Assembly (NCBI GenBank): GCA_964030785.1
Contig: OZ034969.1
Location: 189,501 to 253,500 of the forward strand
Source: Siderastrea siderea
Lineage: Eukaryota > Cnidaria > Anthozoa > Scleractinia > Rhizangiidae
Reading direction: 5' to 3'
Length of the DNA: 64,000 bases
The translations under genes were made by a program, and so were the position numbers. Shown piece by piece: positions 34,060 to 55,925 of this stretch (the stretch's first letter is position 1; each line of letters opens with the position of its first letter). The notes below the pieces were generated by a model, which did not search any database, was not told the DNA's origin, and was given only the letters and a program-made list of their open reading frames with translations.

Positions 34060-34200
34060 GCGAAATAGGGACACCTCCAAGAATTTTGAGTCCACGAAAT
34101 CCAAGGGGAATGCAAGCGACGCGCAGCGGAATGCAATGGGAATCCAGGGGAATGCAAGGGAAGTGCAGCGAAATGCAGTGGGAGTCCACGGGAATGCAGT
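34060..34200. repeat. Degenerate minisatellite, 'ggaatgcaa/gtgcagcg' units
   Basis: About ten imperfect units of gggaatgca(a/g)(g/t)g between 34075 and 34200. No coding meaning. Confidence 0.6.
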
Positions 34201-34773
34201 AACAAGGACCAAAACCACCCTATATTACTACTGACGTTAGGTGGAACAAAGGCGGAAGCGTAAGTGTCCACGAGCAGGGTGCATATACCTGAACGCATAT
34301 TTAATGAATCTGCCGGTTCTGCCCCTCCATGTGAATTTATGTTTACGTCTATTCTTTACCTTGTGGATTTTTAAAATTATTTGATAACATGAAGTATAGT
34401 ATAGGTGGAAGCCCAGCCGTATTAACCATTTTTGTCTTTGTCCGTTTTTGCCATTCAGAAGTGAACGATCAAACAAACGTCCGTCGCTGAAATGTGCAAG
34501 CAGGGGTATCTTAGTTCAAAATGGTTTTTTTTTTCATTTTTGTTCAAAGAATTCTCGCTGATCCCATTGTGCTCATAAATACATCGTTCCGAGCTTTCTC
34601 GCGCCAGACACAACACGAAACCGCGTCCTCAACTTTGAGGTTGTCTTTACGCAAATAGTAAAGTGAAACGATTCGATGTAAAGGGGAAAAGCTAAGCCAT
34701 GGGTTCGGTAAGCAAGCCTTCCCTGAATGGACACAGGGTGGTGCTTGGAGGTTATATAACCGCATGTAGTCTT

Positions 34774-34989
34774 TATAGTGTGATCGCCCGGGTGGTTAGT
34801 ACACCTAAGAATGTTGTCAAAAGGACTCTTGTTGGCGACAGTGACTGACCTACGTTTCGACATCCAGAGCGGAAATCACCTTCAGTAGATGACTAAAGAG
34901 GGCCTTTGCTTCGGTTATTGAATCAACACCTCGAAATGTCACCAACAATAGTCCTTTTTAGGACTACTCTCACCCGGACAATCACATTT
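34774..34989. repeat. Penelope-type pLTR-like inverted repeat
   Basis: Left arm tgatcgcccgggtggttag, right arm actctcacccggacaatcac; the interior holds 'acctacgtttcgacatcc agagcggaaatcacctt'-type sequence as in Penelope-like pLTRs. Related to 52580-52873. Confidence 0.5.
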
Positions 34990-35664
34990 GACAGACTATG
35001 AATCCTAGGATAAAACCAGTTACTTAACTGTACTTAGTTGTTTCGAGCGTCCAAATCCGTCGAGGCAGAAAACAGTCCAAATATCAAAATTATGAAACGA
35101 TTCTTCGAAGTTTTACATGCAGAAAAAAGGTGAAGATATTAAACAACATAGAGTACCCGTCAAGGAGGTTTGTGACGAGTCTTGGGCAGTCTCTAACAGT
35201 CGTTTGATCTCCCCTTCGCTACCCATAGAATGGAAATCATGTGTGAACGCCACAGGGATGATAACAGCTAAGGATACATTCGTCACCTCTACTTCCTCAG
35301 TTTGGAGCCGGGACTGGCATTTTCACGTGTTGATTCAGGCCACTCGAAGGCCTTAATATATACAGCTGGAAAAACTGAGAGCTGATGGGGCACGAAGTCG
35401 AATTTAAGACTGACACCTCGCCAAATGAGCTAACTAGGCACGGTTTGCAACGAGACGAAAACCTGACTAGTACTACCCGGCCTCGGTGACATACATTCGT
35501 TCATGCGGTGGTTAGGTAAGATGAGATCAACAGTGAACCAATCCAGCGACTTAAAACACCACAAGAAGTATGTGATAGGTGCACTATAAACAAAGTCATC
35601 AAAATGATAGCTGCAGTAACAACTAACACACATTTTAGTTGAGACTGGACGTTGATAACAATAT
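34990..35664. other. Intergenic, 3' flank of DECR1
   Basis: No gene seen. A polyadenylation signal for DECR1 (AATAAA on the minus strand) lies at 35670-35665. Confidence 0.4.
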
Positions 35665-35914
35665 TTTATTCACTTCCACTAAATGAACTGAGTAGCCTCA
35701 TTGCAGTTCCGTTGCCCTTCAGCGCTTTTCCTTTTATTAAAATACGGCATGTTTGTTTTGGTTTCCCAACTGCTTGGTAAATAGAAACCCAATTTACTCT
35801 GGAAGGCCAATGAATAAACTGAGAGTAATGTCTGACGCCAATAAAGAACAACCGCTGGCTGAGAGAAGAAAGACAGAAAGACGTGAAATAAGACTGTAGC
35901 TCAAATGTTCTTGT

Positions 35915-44710
<8,796 letters not shown>

Positions 44711-47700
44711 ATGGATCCATATCGGCTGAAGTTGTTGTCTATCTCTAACGAGATAACCGAACGGGAACTTGTGGAATTGAAGTTTGTTTGCAAGCAGCAC
44801 ATTCCTGTTGGAGTATTAGAGAGAATCAGCAGACCACTAGAGTTGTTTGATGAGTTGGAAAACAGGAACTTGCTGACTCCGGATGACAAGGAATTTCTGG
44901 CCGCCATATTAGCTGGGATAAATCGTTTGGAATTGAGAGATGATCTGCTAGGTAGGAGTTAAAATGACGAGTGCAGTATTACATTCTTGACAGTTAAAAA
45001 TGTCAATTGGTGCTGCTCAGGCTGCATTTTATGTGGTTAGTTGCATGTCTTGACATGAAGTTTACACAAAATGCATCCCGAGGTACTGCCAAGACATTTA
45101 TGTCACGTTTTCTGAGTCTCCTTTTTCCTTTGTACATGTCAATTAGTGGCAAGACCAGAGACTCTGCCTTACCTCATAGTGATACTTAAATAAGGGCTGT
45201 GACCCATGATGCTGGTTATGGCTGAGTATGCTCGATGGGACCTCAATGTTATGAATGAATGGTATAATGCACTAACAAAGCAGCAAGTTTGTTGGGGACC
45301 GTTCATTTTTTATGAGGTAGGTGGGGCTGGTGGGATTTGAGGGGGGGGGGGCATGCAAGAAATAGGGCTTCAAAGGGGGGTCCAGCCGAAAAAATATGGT
45401 GTGTAAAGGGGGGGTCACCAAAAAAAATGGCCTTTAAGGTATTCCTGGAGGCTAATTTGGTGATTTTTAGTCCCTTTTCGCCGAAATCAAAATAGGACAA
45501 ATATCAACTCAAAAGCTACAAAATTACCACTGCTTATAGAATATTTTATGAGGATTCTGAACAACTAAGTAGTTTTTTCATTTAATGGAAGGAATTTGTG
45601 GAATTTGAGGAAATTAAGGGTGCCACTGAGACTGCCATTTTAACATTAATCAGACATAACTGAAAGGGGGTTTGAACATTTGTAGCAAGAATTTGATCAA
45701 ACACATAGTACACAATAACAAATCTTTGTACTGAAGTACGTCACAGGAAGTTAAAAAGTAACGATTTTAGGAACAAAAGTTAAAATTTTGATTTGTAGTG
45801 AATATATTTCCTTGTCACGCAAACAGCATCGAACACCTCATGATGCAAACTTTTGTAATTATACGTATTTTAAGCCTGCAAAGTGTGGTAGCACAACGAT
45901 AAATTGTACAGGAGATATTCTATCTACAATGAGTGCATGTTTGTGTCACAAGCGTCCAAATTGCTCAAAACACGCCATAATTTTTCACAACTTCTTCCCT
46001 GATCGATCCTTGCATGAGTTCTGCCTTGCTGCCATGTTTTCCAAGCCAGCAATGCATAATTCTAGCGGTAAATTCCAAAAATTTGCTCTATATAAGGTCT
46101 TTCTGCCCTTATAAAGAGAGTCTATTTTCCCGCGAAACCAATCAGAAGTGCCAGCATAAACAATGACACCTTTCCTTGGCAACCGATCTCCTGGAGCGCA
46201 ACATTGACAGATTTATTTGATTCGTGTTGTTAAAAATATCAGCTATTCTACGAAATAGAACGGAAACCTTGGCTTTTTATGATGAAATGAAGCTTCCACA
46301 GATATTTGTGAACACTAACTGTATTTTGCAAAGGACAAAATTACGATTTCGCGACCTGTAAGAAGAAGTTGTATTTGATAACTCCAGACAATAGCTACTA
46401 TTTCAATGTCATGTAACGAAGCTTGCATTGCTCCGTCTTCGTACAAAAAAATACACTTCATTACGCTTCTACCACCGAAAAACTATGGTATTTAATAAGA
46501 GAAAGGTAACTTGTAATCTTCCATTTAAACTAGCGTGAATAAGATGCACCAAGAAAAGAGTCCATGCCATGTTATAATTTCGCAATTGAAACTGGAGATC
46601 GCGCGAACTGTCAAATTCCCTTACCATGGGGAATGTTTTTGTAAACCGCAATTACAATTTGAGCCTTTTTTTATGGTAAGTTTCCCGCTAAATTTGCCCT
46701 AGAGACAAAACGTCAGTTGCTTATATCTCGCTAAATGCAAAGTCCCTTGAACTGAAAATTTGGAAACAAACATATTTTGTGATAAACTTCAAACTGCTTA
46801 AAAGTGAACTGATTTGAAGAGGGTCAGTTTAGCCTCAAGGAATACCTTAAGTTTAGTAGTGACTGCATCTGTAATAATGCAAACAACAGTGTCAGAAGGC
46901 CAAAAAAAAAGCATTTCTATGGCTCTTAAAATTCAAATTTTCCCAGGGGAGAATGCCCCCATACCCCCCTATTGTTCTATACACCTAACGGCAACTCTAC
47001 CTCACCAACTGTTTCATTACAAAATACGTACTTGTCCAATACTCCGACAAATTTATGCATAGCATTGTTAAATTTCTTATTGTTTTGCTTCATTCTTTAT
47101 CGTTATGCTTTTGTACAGTATTGTTATGTGAAGTGAATACATTATAATGCCATGCATAAATTTGTCGGAGTATTGGACAACCCTCACAAACTACAGCCAG
47201 GGGAATGGGAAATTCTTTTTTGGCCTCGGCTGGTCTAATTCTTAAACAACTGAACAACTGATAACAGTGTCCAAAATAATGCTTTAAACCAGCGTGAATT
47301 TTCTGTTTATGTACTTCAGAATGCAGCAAATTGCATTAGAGCATCTCCAGATTTTCAAAATTTTCCAGCGGAAGATACCCCTGGAACCCCTACCAGAAAA
47401 TTACTTTTAGGGCTTGTCAACAAAGACATTTACTCCTGTAAGGCTTGAGTGTTAAAATTGACTGTTTAATTTAAGCTTGATAAGTTTTAGATTTACTTTT
47501 TATCATTTTTCTTTTGGGGGGGGGGTCATTTCAAATATTTAGGACTACAAGGGGGGGCCAGGTAAAAAATTTCTAATGTAGAGGGGGGTCATTATATTTT
47601 GCAGGTACTACCCATCAAATCCCACCAGCTCCCCCTGCCCCATAAAAAATGAACGGTGCCTTAGGGGTGTGAAAATCAAAGCAACATGTGACTCAACATT

Positions 47701-50700
47701 TGATGACAGTCCTGCTGACAATATTTTTGGGTCGGAAAGGCAATTGGACATCCAAGTAGTTTTTAAGATCCAAAATGACTTTGGAGGAGGGAGGGGGGGG
47801 GGGGGGGGTCCCTGGTAGAAATCCTATACAGGATCCTACAGGATTTTCTAGGATCCTATAGGATCCTATAGGATCCTACAGGATCCTGTAAGTTCACACA
47901 GGATCCTACCCAGGATCCCAAATGGCACCATGTTGTTTAGGATCCTACTCAGGATCCTGTAAAGTCTTTCAGGATCCTGCTTAAGATTGTCCAGGATCGT
48001 GTTTAGGATCCTGTAGGATCTTGTTTAGGATCCTGTAGGATCCTATAGGATCCTATAGGATCCTGCTTAGGATCCTGTAGGATCCTATAGGATCTTAAAC
48101 AGGATCCTATAGGATCTTAAACAGGATCCTATAGGATCCTACAGGATCCTACAGGATCTTATGTAGGATCTTATCAGGATCCTGGTTAAGATCCTACAGG
48201 ATCCTGTTAGGATCCTATTAGGATCTTATTAGGATCCTGGGCAGAATTTTTACCAGGGGTGTTAAGAACATCATTCCAGAAAGAGTGCTCCTGTCCACCT
48301 GCCTCTCCATTCAGTAAATACTAGGGAAAGGGGTCTGTGCCAGAAATACAAGAACCCTCTACTCTAATGATCACTCGGACAAGTTATTTGATGTTTGTTG
48401 CAGGTGAGACTAGAGAAGGCCATAACTCATCACCACTGAGTCTGTTCCAACAAACCTTATTTGACCTTTACAAGGATGTCATTGGATGGCTGCAGCCTCT
48501 TACCTGGAACAAATCATTTCATATTCATATCAAACATATTTACACCAACCTCCAGATGATCACACAAACTCGAAAGGGACGAATTACTGAGAGAGAGCCC
48601 TTGGAGACATATGTCAAGATCTTTGAGCCTCGCCCAGGTTCTTCCAAATTGAAGCGTATTCTTATTGAGGGTCAAGCTGGTGTTGGAAAGAGCACGTTTG
48701 TGTCACTCATAGTTTATGACTGGGCATCTGGAAATCCAAACTTACAATGTTTCAAACTTGTCCTACTTTTGGAACTCAAGCAAATGAAGGGAAATTTGAA
48801 AAGTGACATCTTTGAGCTGCTTTTCCCGAGAGATTTTTATTATTCAGCTGATCACCTGTTCCAATATATCATTGCAAACCAAGAAAGTGTTCTTTTCATT
48901 CTTGATGGATATGATGAAGTAAATCCTTCTCATCTGCGGGATGTTGAAGATCTTATCATGGGGAAAATATTCAGGAATGCAACTGTTATGATCACATCAA
49001 GACCTGGTAAGGGGTCAAGGATTCACTGGTTTATGGATTCCCGCATTGCGATCACTGGCTTCACCACTGAGAATATCCATGAGTTTGTTCTCAAGTACTT
49101 TCAAGATGATGTGCCTATGGCACAGAGCTTGATAGCTCAACTTGAAATGCACCCTGTTGCAGAGAACATTGCAAGAATTCCACTGACAGCAATGCTCATT
49201 TGTGCAATGTGGGAAGAAATGCCCCAAGCAGCATTGCTGTCATCAATGACCTCTCTGTTCATTGAGCTTACTCTCTTGCTTGTGAAAAGATACTATGCAA
49301 GACAGGCTGAGAGTAGTGTTGATCCTGAAAACTTCTCCTCACTTGAAGATATTCCAGATGATCTCTTCCAGAGTCTTCTATCACTGGGTGAGATTTCATT
49401 AAATGGACTGGTGAATGACCAGTTACTTTTTGATGTGCCCAAGCTCGAGAAGGTGTGCATCAACAAAGGTGCACTAGACATTGGGTTCCTCTCAAAGGAA
49501 TCTGGAACATCCAGGCTTAAACCAGTTGAGAAGTGCCGCTTCTCACACAGGTCTTACCAGGAATTTCTTGCTGCACTTTGGTTGAGCCACAAAATCAAAC
49601 AGGCTTTTACAGACAGATCAGTCTTTGAAGATGTCAGTGTTTACATCATGAACTGTCTGTCATCAGAACTGAACTCTGTTCTGTTCTTGTTCACTCCTGG
49701 ATTGCTGGGTGATTCATTCCAACCTTTCTTTGAGCTTTTGTTGCAGGAAGGAAGTGCTGAAGTTGAAGAGGATGTCAGTTTAAGGCAGTCTTTTTTTGAA
49801 GTTTGTCTTCTCTCCTTGTATGAGTCCAATCAAGGGCACTTGGCTTACAAGCTGGAGCCCCAAATTCCAGAAGGAGTTGTCCAGCTTCATCATTTTAGTG
49901 CCACACCTTACAAACTGAGAGGTCTTGTTTACTTTCTGTCCAGCAACCTTTTCGTGAAGTCCTTAGTACTAGAAGAAAGCCGAGTAGACAAGAAAGCCCT
50001 TCAAGTGCTAGCAAGATTTCTTCCAGAAATGGCCTCCCTCAGAGAATTACACCTGACATCAAGCATGATAACTGATGAAAGTCTGGCTGCATTTACAAGC
50101 TCACTTTCTTCTGCATCTAATTTGCAGAGCCTGGGGCTCGCATGCAACCTGATCACTGAGGATGGCTTGGGGATCCTAATATCATCCTTGAAGGATTTTC
50201 CAAACTTGAAACATCTGGATGTACAAGGAAACAAGATTTCTGATGCTGGATTTGATGCTTTGGCTTCTGCACTGCCACTGATGCCAAATCTTGAGGAGTT
50301 GTTTGTTGGTGGGCCTGTGGTGTCTGGTGCAGTTGAGGGTAAAGCAGTTTTGATGATATTCTCCATATATTAAGCTTTGATTATACTTGCAGGAAAAGTG
50401 TATGTTTGAATACATCCATATGAACTGCAGGAGGAAGAATTGAAGGGAAAGAGGTCTTCACAGTTACTAAACAACTTAGTTGCAAATGAAGGCTAAAAAA
50501 TAATGCTTCAAGGGGACTTAAGCTGTGACATTTGCGATGCCAGTGGGAGTGCTCTACAACTTAAACTATAAAACTATAAAACAGTTTACTCATTTGAGTA
50601 ATATTACAATTGTCTGGAAATTTAAGTTCACTGTGCTAAGAGCTTGAGTTTCTTGGGAAATCAGTAAGCTTTTGTTCCCTGCTAAAATAAATAAATAAAT

Positions 50701-51620
50701 GACTTTAATAAAGTGTGGAAGTATTTAGCATGGTAGTGCTAATTGGGGACACTGTAAAAGTATCATGAGAAATGGAGCAAAACATTTTAAAAACCCCAAC
50801 TAGTGGGAGGCTTACCAGCTGGCTATTTACAAGCGTGGCTGAGTGTTTGAACACAGGTGATTAGAGAGGAAGCTGCCTCCCACTGTGGTTAACACAACAA
50901 ATTAAAGTTCAGGACTAGAGGACCCAATCATTTTAGCTGCATGTAAAGAAACCTGATAGCTATCAATTTATATGTGCTTATTTGTGTATTTTTGTAAGGT
51001 GTTGAAGATCGTTTCTCAAACATGGACCAATGTACCATTGCTTTGTCTGAGACGACATTCATTTCATTGATGAAGGCTGTACATTCTCATCCTGCTCTTA
51101 AAAAAATCAAGTGAGTATAGATGCAGCATCCTACCTTAAGTTATAAGCACTATGGAGAACAATTTTGAGGAAGGGGCCTTTTTCAAGAAGTGGGGGCTTA
51201 ATTTTGTCATAAATTGACTAGCATACTGATTAGAGGGACTGTTAAAGGCTTTTTACTGTGTAGTAACATATATAAACACAACAAATTACATACATTATAA
51301 TGATTATAAAAAAACAACATTTGGTGGAGCAATTATTCTCTAGTTGTTACCTCAAAGTGATTGTTTGTCATCTTGGGAAGGGGTAGGGGGTAGGGGAGTT
51401 AATCAAAGTTTCTAAAAGGGGAGGTTAACGCAGCCTTTATGGTATTTACTTAATTTTGATGGACTCCTTTTCAGTGAATGCCCTTAAAACCCTAACTGTG
51501 GTTATGGGAATTGCTAAATTAATACTTATGTTAACAGTCTATTTTTTTCTCAGCCTCAGTCCAGGTGGAGTGCCTGTGGGAAGGGATCCAGCTGAGTATG
51601 ATCGTCTCAGAGTGGTGTAA
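44711..51620 (+). CDS. DED-NACHT-LRR NOD-like receptor
   Basis: Four exons: 44711-44951, 48404-50338, 50999-51110 and 51554-51620 (TAA), 784 residues; each junction is GT-AG and completes a split codon. Residues 1-80 are a death-effector domain ending in the RDDL form of the RxDL motif. Residue 81 joins to a linker, then the NACHT ATPase: Walker A GQAGVGKST (170-178), Walker B LFILDGYDE (244-252), sensor MITSRP (276-281), and the NLR winged-helix motif FSHRSYQEFLAA (460-471). Leucine-rich repeats occupy about 595-762 (LRELHLTSSMITDES, LQSLGLACNLITEDG, LKHLDVQGNKISDAG). Such proteins are cytosolic sensors that oligomerise and recruit partners through the DED, which suggests a caspase-8/FADD-type death or inflammatory output; that link is inferred. 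AATAAA at 51916-51921. Confidence 0.9.
45295..47660. mobile_element. TIR element in NLR intron 1, host of a nested MITE
   Basis: Left GGGACCGTTCATTTTTTATG pairs with the right complement of GGCACCGTTCATTTTTTATG (to 47660), and inverted homology continues about 35 bp (gctggtgggatttga). Poly-G tracts lie inside both ends. Interior hairpin 47037-47182 (gtccaatactccgacaaatt and complement). Confidence 0.7.
45438..46846. mobile_element. TTAA-flanked TIR element, 1409 bp, nested
   Basis: Ends GGTATTCCTGGAGGCTAA and the complement of GGTATTCCTTGAGGCTAA, flanked by TTAA at 45434-45437 and 46847-46850. No transposase ORF longer than about 108 codons. It is inserted in the element at 45295-47660. Confidence 0.7.
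47810..48258. mobile_element. TIR element built of 'aggatcctat' repeats
   Basis: Between short inverted ends ccctggtagaaat (47810) and atttttaccaggg (to 48258) nearly the whole interior is a minisatellite of ggatcctata/ggatcctaca units, each centred on the palindrome aggatcct. The last unit is 145 bp before the NACHT exon acceptor, within NLR intron 1. Confidence 0.75.
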
Positions 51621-52579
51621 AAGCTGTATGATTTGCCTATATAAACACTTCTGTATGACACCAGATGTGAAGGATGGATTCCCTTGTCAGGCAGAAATGC
51701 AGTGTATTGTTTTGGTCAGTGTTGTTGCATGACAGCACTAAGGACAGTGCAAGATGGTTTTTATTTCAATTGATTTTGATATGTCAGTTTTTGCAGTTAC
51801 ACATCAAATGAAAGTTCAAACCAAAGGGAACGTAAACAAACAGTGACGGAGTCACTTGGCTACATTTTTTACAAACAATGCAACTCCTATATTCTCTGTA
51901 GCCATTTCAAAGCTTAATAAATTGTTCACGTTTTTCGAATTCGCAAAGTAAAATTGTGGTATTTAATGAAGTCATTCCCTGACAGCACATCAAAAACTGA
52001 ATAGAGTATTGTAGGTGGTTTGTACAGTCAATTGTTTTAGGTTATTGTCTACTAAATTGATTGTGCTTCATAGCATCAGTAATACAATATTTAAAACAAA
52101 ATTTATGTATAATAACGTGAAATATTAATATGTATCATTACTTAAGATTAATTTTGTAAAAAAGGCATGCTTTTCAAATAAGAAAGTGATGGTATATTGC
52201 ATCATACACCATGAGTAGGGAACCAATCAGATTGTCGAAAATTGCAATATCCTGTGGTGAGTATATTATGAAAACAAATAACTACTTACTACAGTTACAG
52301 GAAGTTTCCATTCAGATCAGTAGGAGGATACACACATCAATGCTGTACAGAAAGTTTCATCTTTTTTCACGATGTTCCAAAGGCGTTTTAAGGTGGCACC
52401 TTAGGGTTCTCTCCGACCATTTGTGAGACTGGAGATAAACATTTGTGTGTAGTTGGCACCACAGCTCACTGTCTCGTTATATTAAATATCGACGGCGTCT
52501 TCGTCATTATATTATTTTTGCTATTTTGCCATGCATATGATGCATATCGTTTAGACCAGGAGTCATATATAAGTCGGCG
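51621..52579. other. 3' UTR and intergenic sequence after the NLR gene
   Basis: Polyadenylation signal AATAAA at 51916-51921. No other gene seen. Confidence 0.45.
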
Positions 52580-52873
52580 AAGTATGATCGTCCGGGTGAG
52601 TGTAGTCCTTAGCTCGAAGGACTGTTTGTGGCGAAGGACCTTTTTACAGTCTTCAGAGTCAATGTCATCACGGCTTAACGTAAAGACGATCAATAACATC
52701 GTGACTTGGTCGAGCAATCAGGTCAATAACCAAGGACTTGACAGCATCTACTGACGATTCACAATTCACTTGATTCTGATGATGACTTCCGCTCAGGTTG
52801 TGGAAACATCAGTCAACTTGACCACAAACAGTTCTTCTCATGCATGACTACACTCACCCGGACGATCATACTT
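52580..52873. repeat. Penelope-type pLTR with perfect 28-bp inverted ends
   Basis: aagtatgatcgtccgggtga plus gtgtagtc at the left; exact complement at 52846-52873. The interior includes tgacttccgctcaggttgtg gaaac, the sequence seen in Penelope-like pLTRs. Related to 34774-34989. No coding sequence. Confidence 0.6.
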
Positions 52874-54703
52874 CAGCCCCTTAAGAAAAGCTGTTTACGT
52901 TACAGTAACATACTGGTGCGTTGTGCATCATCAAAGCTTTTAATAGCCCACTGCGTAGCAAGCAATTTCGTAGGCTTCTCCGCATGTTTAAAGCTTTTTT
53001 CTTCCTTTTTGTCGGAAAAAACCTATGGAAACACTTGCTACACAGGCTTAGCTTTTATAAGAGTAGATGAATTACCTCGCGACAAATGATGGTACGTAAT
53101 TTTGCTTACATTGTACAGTTATTATAAATGCTTTGATGCGTGCAACCGGATTCACTAAAAATTAGTTATTAATAAATAGATTTTGTGTAGGAACAAAACT
53201 TTGTACAGTTGTCGATTTTTTCTCCAACGGTAGGGGGTAGAATGTTACGGATTTTTACAATACACCAAACGAACCCAATATCAAATTGTAGCGATAACTA
53301 GATGTTATTGAACTAGCACAAGGTCCGTCTTTGTAAGTTCATGGAACAACACGGGCCGGAGAAGGTTGTTCAGTTAAGGCTTTATTATTTTTTGTGCAAA
53401 GACCACAACACATTTTCAATTTATACATGTTGATAAACATGTACTACAAAGACGGAAGTTAGGTACAGACATAATTTTTCATTCCACTTTCATGGTTAAA
53501 GTCGTTGAGCCAGAATCTGAATTCGCCAGAAACTTAGGAAAAGATTTCTACTTAAGCCAAAACAGTTACCGACTTGTGAACAGTTTTTCCGCAGTTCATC
53601 CTATCAGTAAACTGGGTTTATGAGAGGTTCATCTTATTGACCCGACATTTGTGTCGCCCAGAAACCAATCACAATATTTCAGCCAAATAAAAAGAGAACG
53701 ACCTGTTTGTAAAAGAAACTGAACAGTTTTACATGTCGTGGAAGACAGTAGTTACTCTTACGAAAAGATAGCGTTGGATCCCACTCCTCTGACCGATGGC
53801 ACCTGTCCCCGTAAGAATTGTTGTTGCCAAGGCAACGTGCCTCAAACAAACGTAAATTGCGTTTTGATTGGAGAAATCGCTACTCCGATATAACTGTCAG
53901 GCCTGTCATAACTGTTGTTGTCAAGCAAAAGTATGGTTATTGTTTTGACAGCAATTAATTATCTTGACCGCTAAACCCCGTTCAAGTTGATTGCAAACAT
54001 TTCATTTGTTGTCATACGATTCCAATTTCCTTGGAAAATACAAATTTCTGTTAACCGCGCTGGTAGTAGGTTAACCAAAAACGCATCTAACTACAAATTG
54101 GGTTTTATCAGTCCTTGTGTTAATCAGTTGACACATGTTGATCGCGATGATCAAAAATAAAAAGTCTTGTCTGATTATAGAGTTTTACCCCCGCAACGTT
54201 TGTTCTCTTTATCACAAAAAACAGCTGCAAAATGTCGCCAACTAATTTAAATTTTGGACAGAAGATGATACATATTTGTTCTACTAATGTCATACTTTGT
54301 CAAAGTTGGCACCTTTTGTCTTTCATGTTCACGCAATATTCTACTTTGTTTTCAAGAAAATATCAAGCGAAAAGGACAAAATCTTGTTGGATTATAAACT
54401 GCGCATCTTCTAGAATTCTATAAGTAGGCAAGTTTATTTTCTAGATATTATCTGCAAGATATCGTGTTTGAGTTGTTTGCCAGTTGTTGTCAAACTGAAA
54501 TAGAGCAATTCCCTCTATTTGCGTATTTCAGTGAACAATCAAATCGAATTTAAATATTCCTTTCATCCTGTGTGAAATAATTGTTAAGAATGATCATTAG
54601 AAGACACGCACTCCTGACACGCACTCAGCACACGCCACAAAGTACTGAATATTATTGCCTCAAACCATCTGCCTGAAGCGAAATCATTCTACTTCAACTT
54701 CGT
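52874..54703. other. 1.8 kb intergenic, nothing recognised
   Basis: AT-rich, only short unconserved ORFs. Includes the upstream region of the GPCR gene at 54704. Confidence 0.4.
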
Positions 54704-55534
54704 TTGCGTTTAAAGATGGAGTCAAAAGCAATCGTCCTTGCCATTTCCAACTCACTGCTTAGTGTTTTTGGAAGTACAATGAATTTACTTGTTGTTTTCG
54801 TCATCTGTAAGAACCAGAACTTACAAAAAGGACTAAATCTGTTGATTCTAAGTCTTGCTGTGGCGGATTTTATGAACTGTGCAATTTCACAACCGATGTA
54901 CGTGTACTCTGTACTAATCGGCAAGGTTCAAACTTCGTCGTCTCAACAAGCGTTTATCATAGTCGCATTTATCACATTGCACGCTTCAACCTCAAACTTG
55001 GTCGCTATAACACTCCACAGGATGAAAGCTCTCTCACGTCCATTCACTCATCTCCTTCTAGTTTCCAAGAAACAAGTTTTGATCGCAGTGACACTGGTTT
55101 GGCTGTCGTCCGTATGTGTGGGTGTGTTCTTTGCCACAGAGTCGGGAAAAGTCGTTGCGGTGTATTTTCACTTGGGAGTCACCATAGCTTGGATTGGAGG
55201 CTACATCGGGCTCTTCTGGTTGGTGAAACAACACAAAAGGAAAATTGTGTCTTTGGAAGGTTCGCCCACATCACAGTTTCAAACAGCTAGTCTCGAGTAC
55301 GAGAGTGAAGCGTTGAAAACGTCCGCCATTTTAGTGGGTTCTTCGTTGCTATGTTTCTTTCCCGACATTGTGTTAGATTTTATTGGGCGCGCAGATGAAA
55401 GCAGGATGGCCTGGGGATTTACCATATTGTTTTTGAGTTCGTCTTTGAATCCTTGTCTTTTCATATGGCGCAGTCATCAGTTTAGGACCGTTCTTGGAAA
55501 GACTTTTCGAGATGTTTGGCGAAACCAGAAGTGA
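54704..55534 (+). CDS. Rhodopsin-family (class A) G protein-coupled receptor, orphan, intronless
   Basis: 276 residues in one exon (a second Met at residue 5 is also possible). Seven hydrophobic segments at about 9-35, 43-70, 84-106, 122-144, 152-175, 203-227 and 235-256. Class A features: N-L in TM1, LSLAVADF in TM2 (Asp55), LHRMKALSR in the DRY position, W133 in TM4, CFFP in place of CWxP in TM6, and LNPCLF for NPxxY in TM7. The usual Cys at the top of TM3 and its partner in loop 2 are both absent, so the standard extracellular disulfide cannot form. The N-terminus is very short with no N-glycosylation site. Ligand unknown. About half of its residues match the minus-strand gene at 59621-60436. 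Confidence 0.85.
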   Translation: MRLKMESKAIVLAISNSLLSVFGSTMNLLVVFVICKNQNLQKGLNLLILSLAVADFMNCAISQPMYVYSVLIGKVQTSSSQQAFIIVAFITLHASTSNLVAITLHRMKALSRPFTHLLLVSKKQVLIAVTLVWLSSVCVGVFFATESGKVVAVYFHLGVTIAWIGGYIGLFWLVKQHKRKIVSLEGSPTSQFQTASLEYESEALKTSAILVGSSLLCFFPDIVLDFIGRADESRMAWGFTILFLSSSLNPCLFIWRSHQFRTVLGKTFRDVWRNQK

Positions 55535-55924
55535 CGATAAAAAAGCAAAAACTTGGCTTCCAGCTGTTTTTCATACAAGTTGTTTAACTTAAGCCTCCCG
55601 GAGTCCTGGTCCCAGCATTATCCGAGTTTAGCTGTATTAATATGTTTGAGGGAAATTTCATCGTTCCAATGAATAGCCGTACAAGCGACTTTGTTTTCAA
55701 CTGCGGTAAAAAGGAGTCTAAATTATGTTCATCACCTCAAGAATAATGCTTACTCTTTCTTTGAACTGTAAGACCATTATGACGTACTTGTCTGTAATAT
55801 ATATAGTCCATGTGTAATATAGTCTATTCCCTAACGCTGTGAGGAAAATCGTCTTTTGAAACTTGTGGGAAATTACAGTCGATATTCCAGCGAAATATAG
55901 TTTACTTAGCAGTGGTTTACCAGG
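55535..55924. other. 3' flank of GPCR gene and SINE body
   Basis: Sequence left of the minus-strand tRNA-like head (55926-56000) probably contains the rest of that SINE. Confidence 0.35.
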
Positions 55925-55925
55925 A

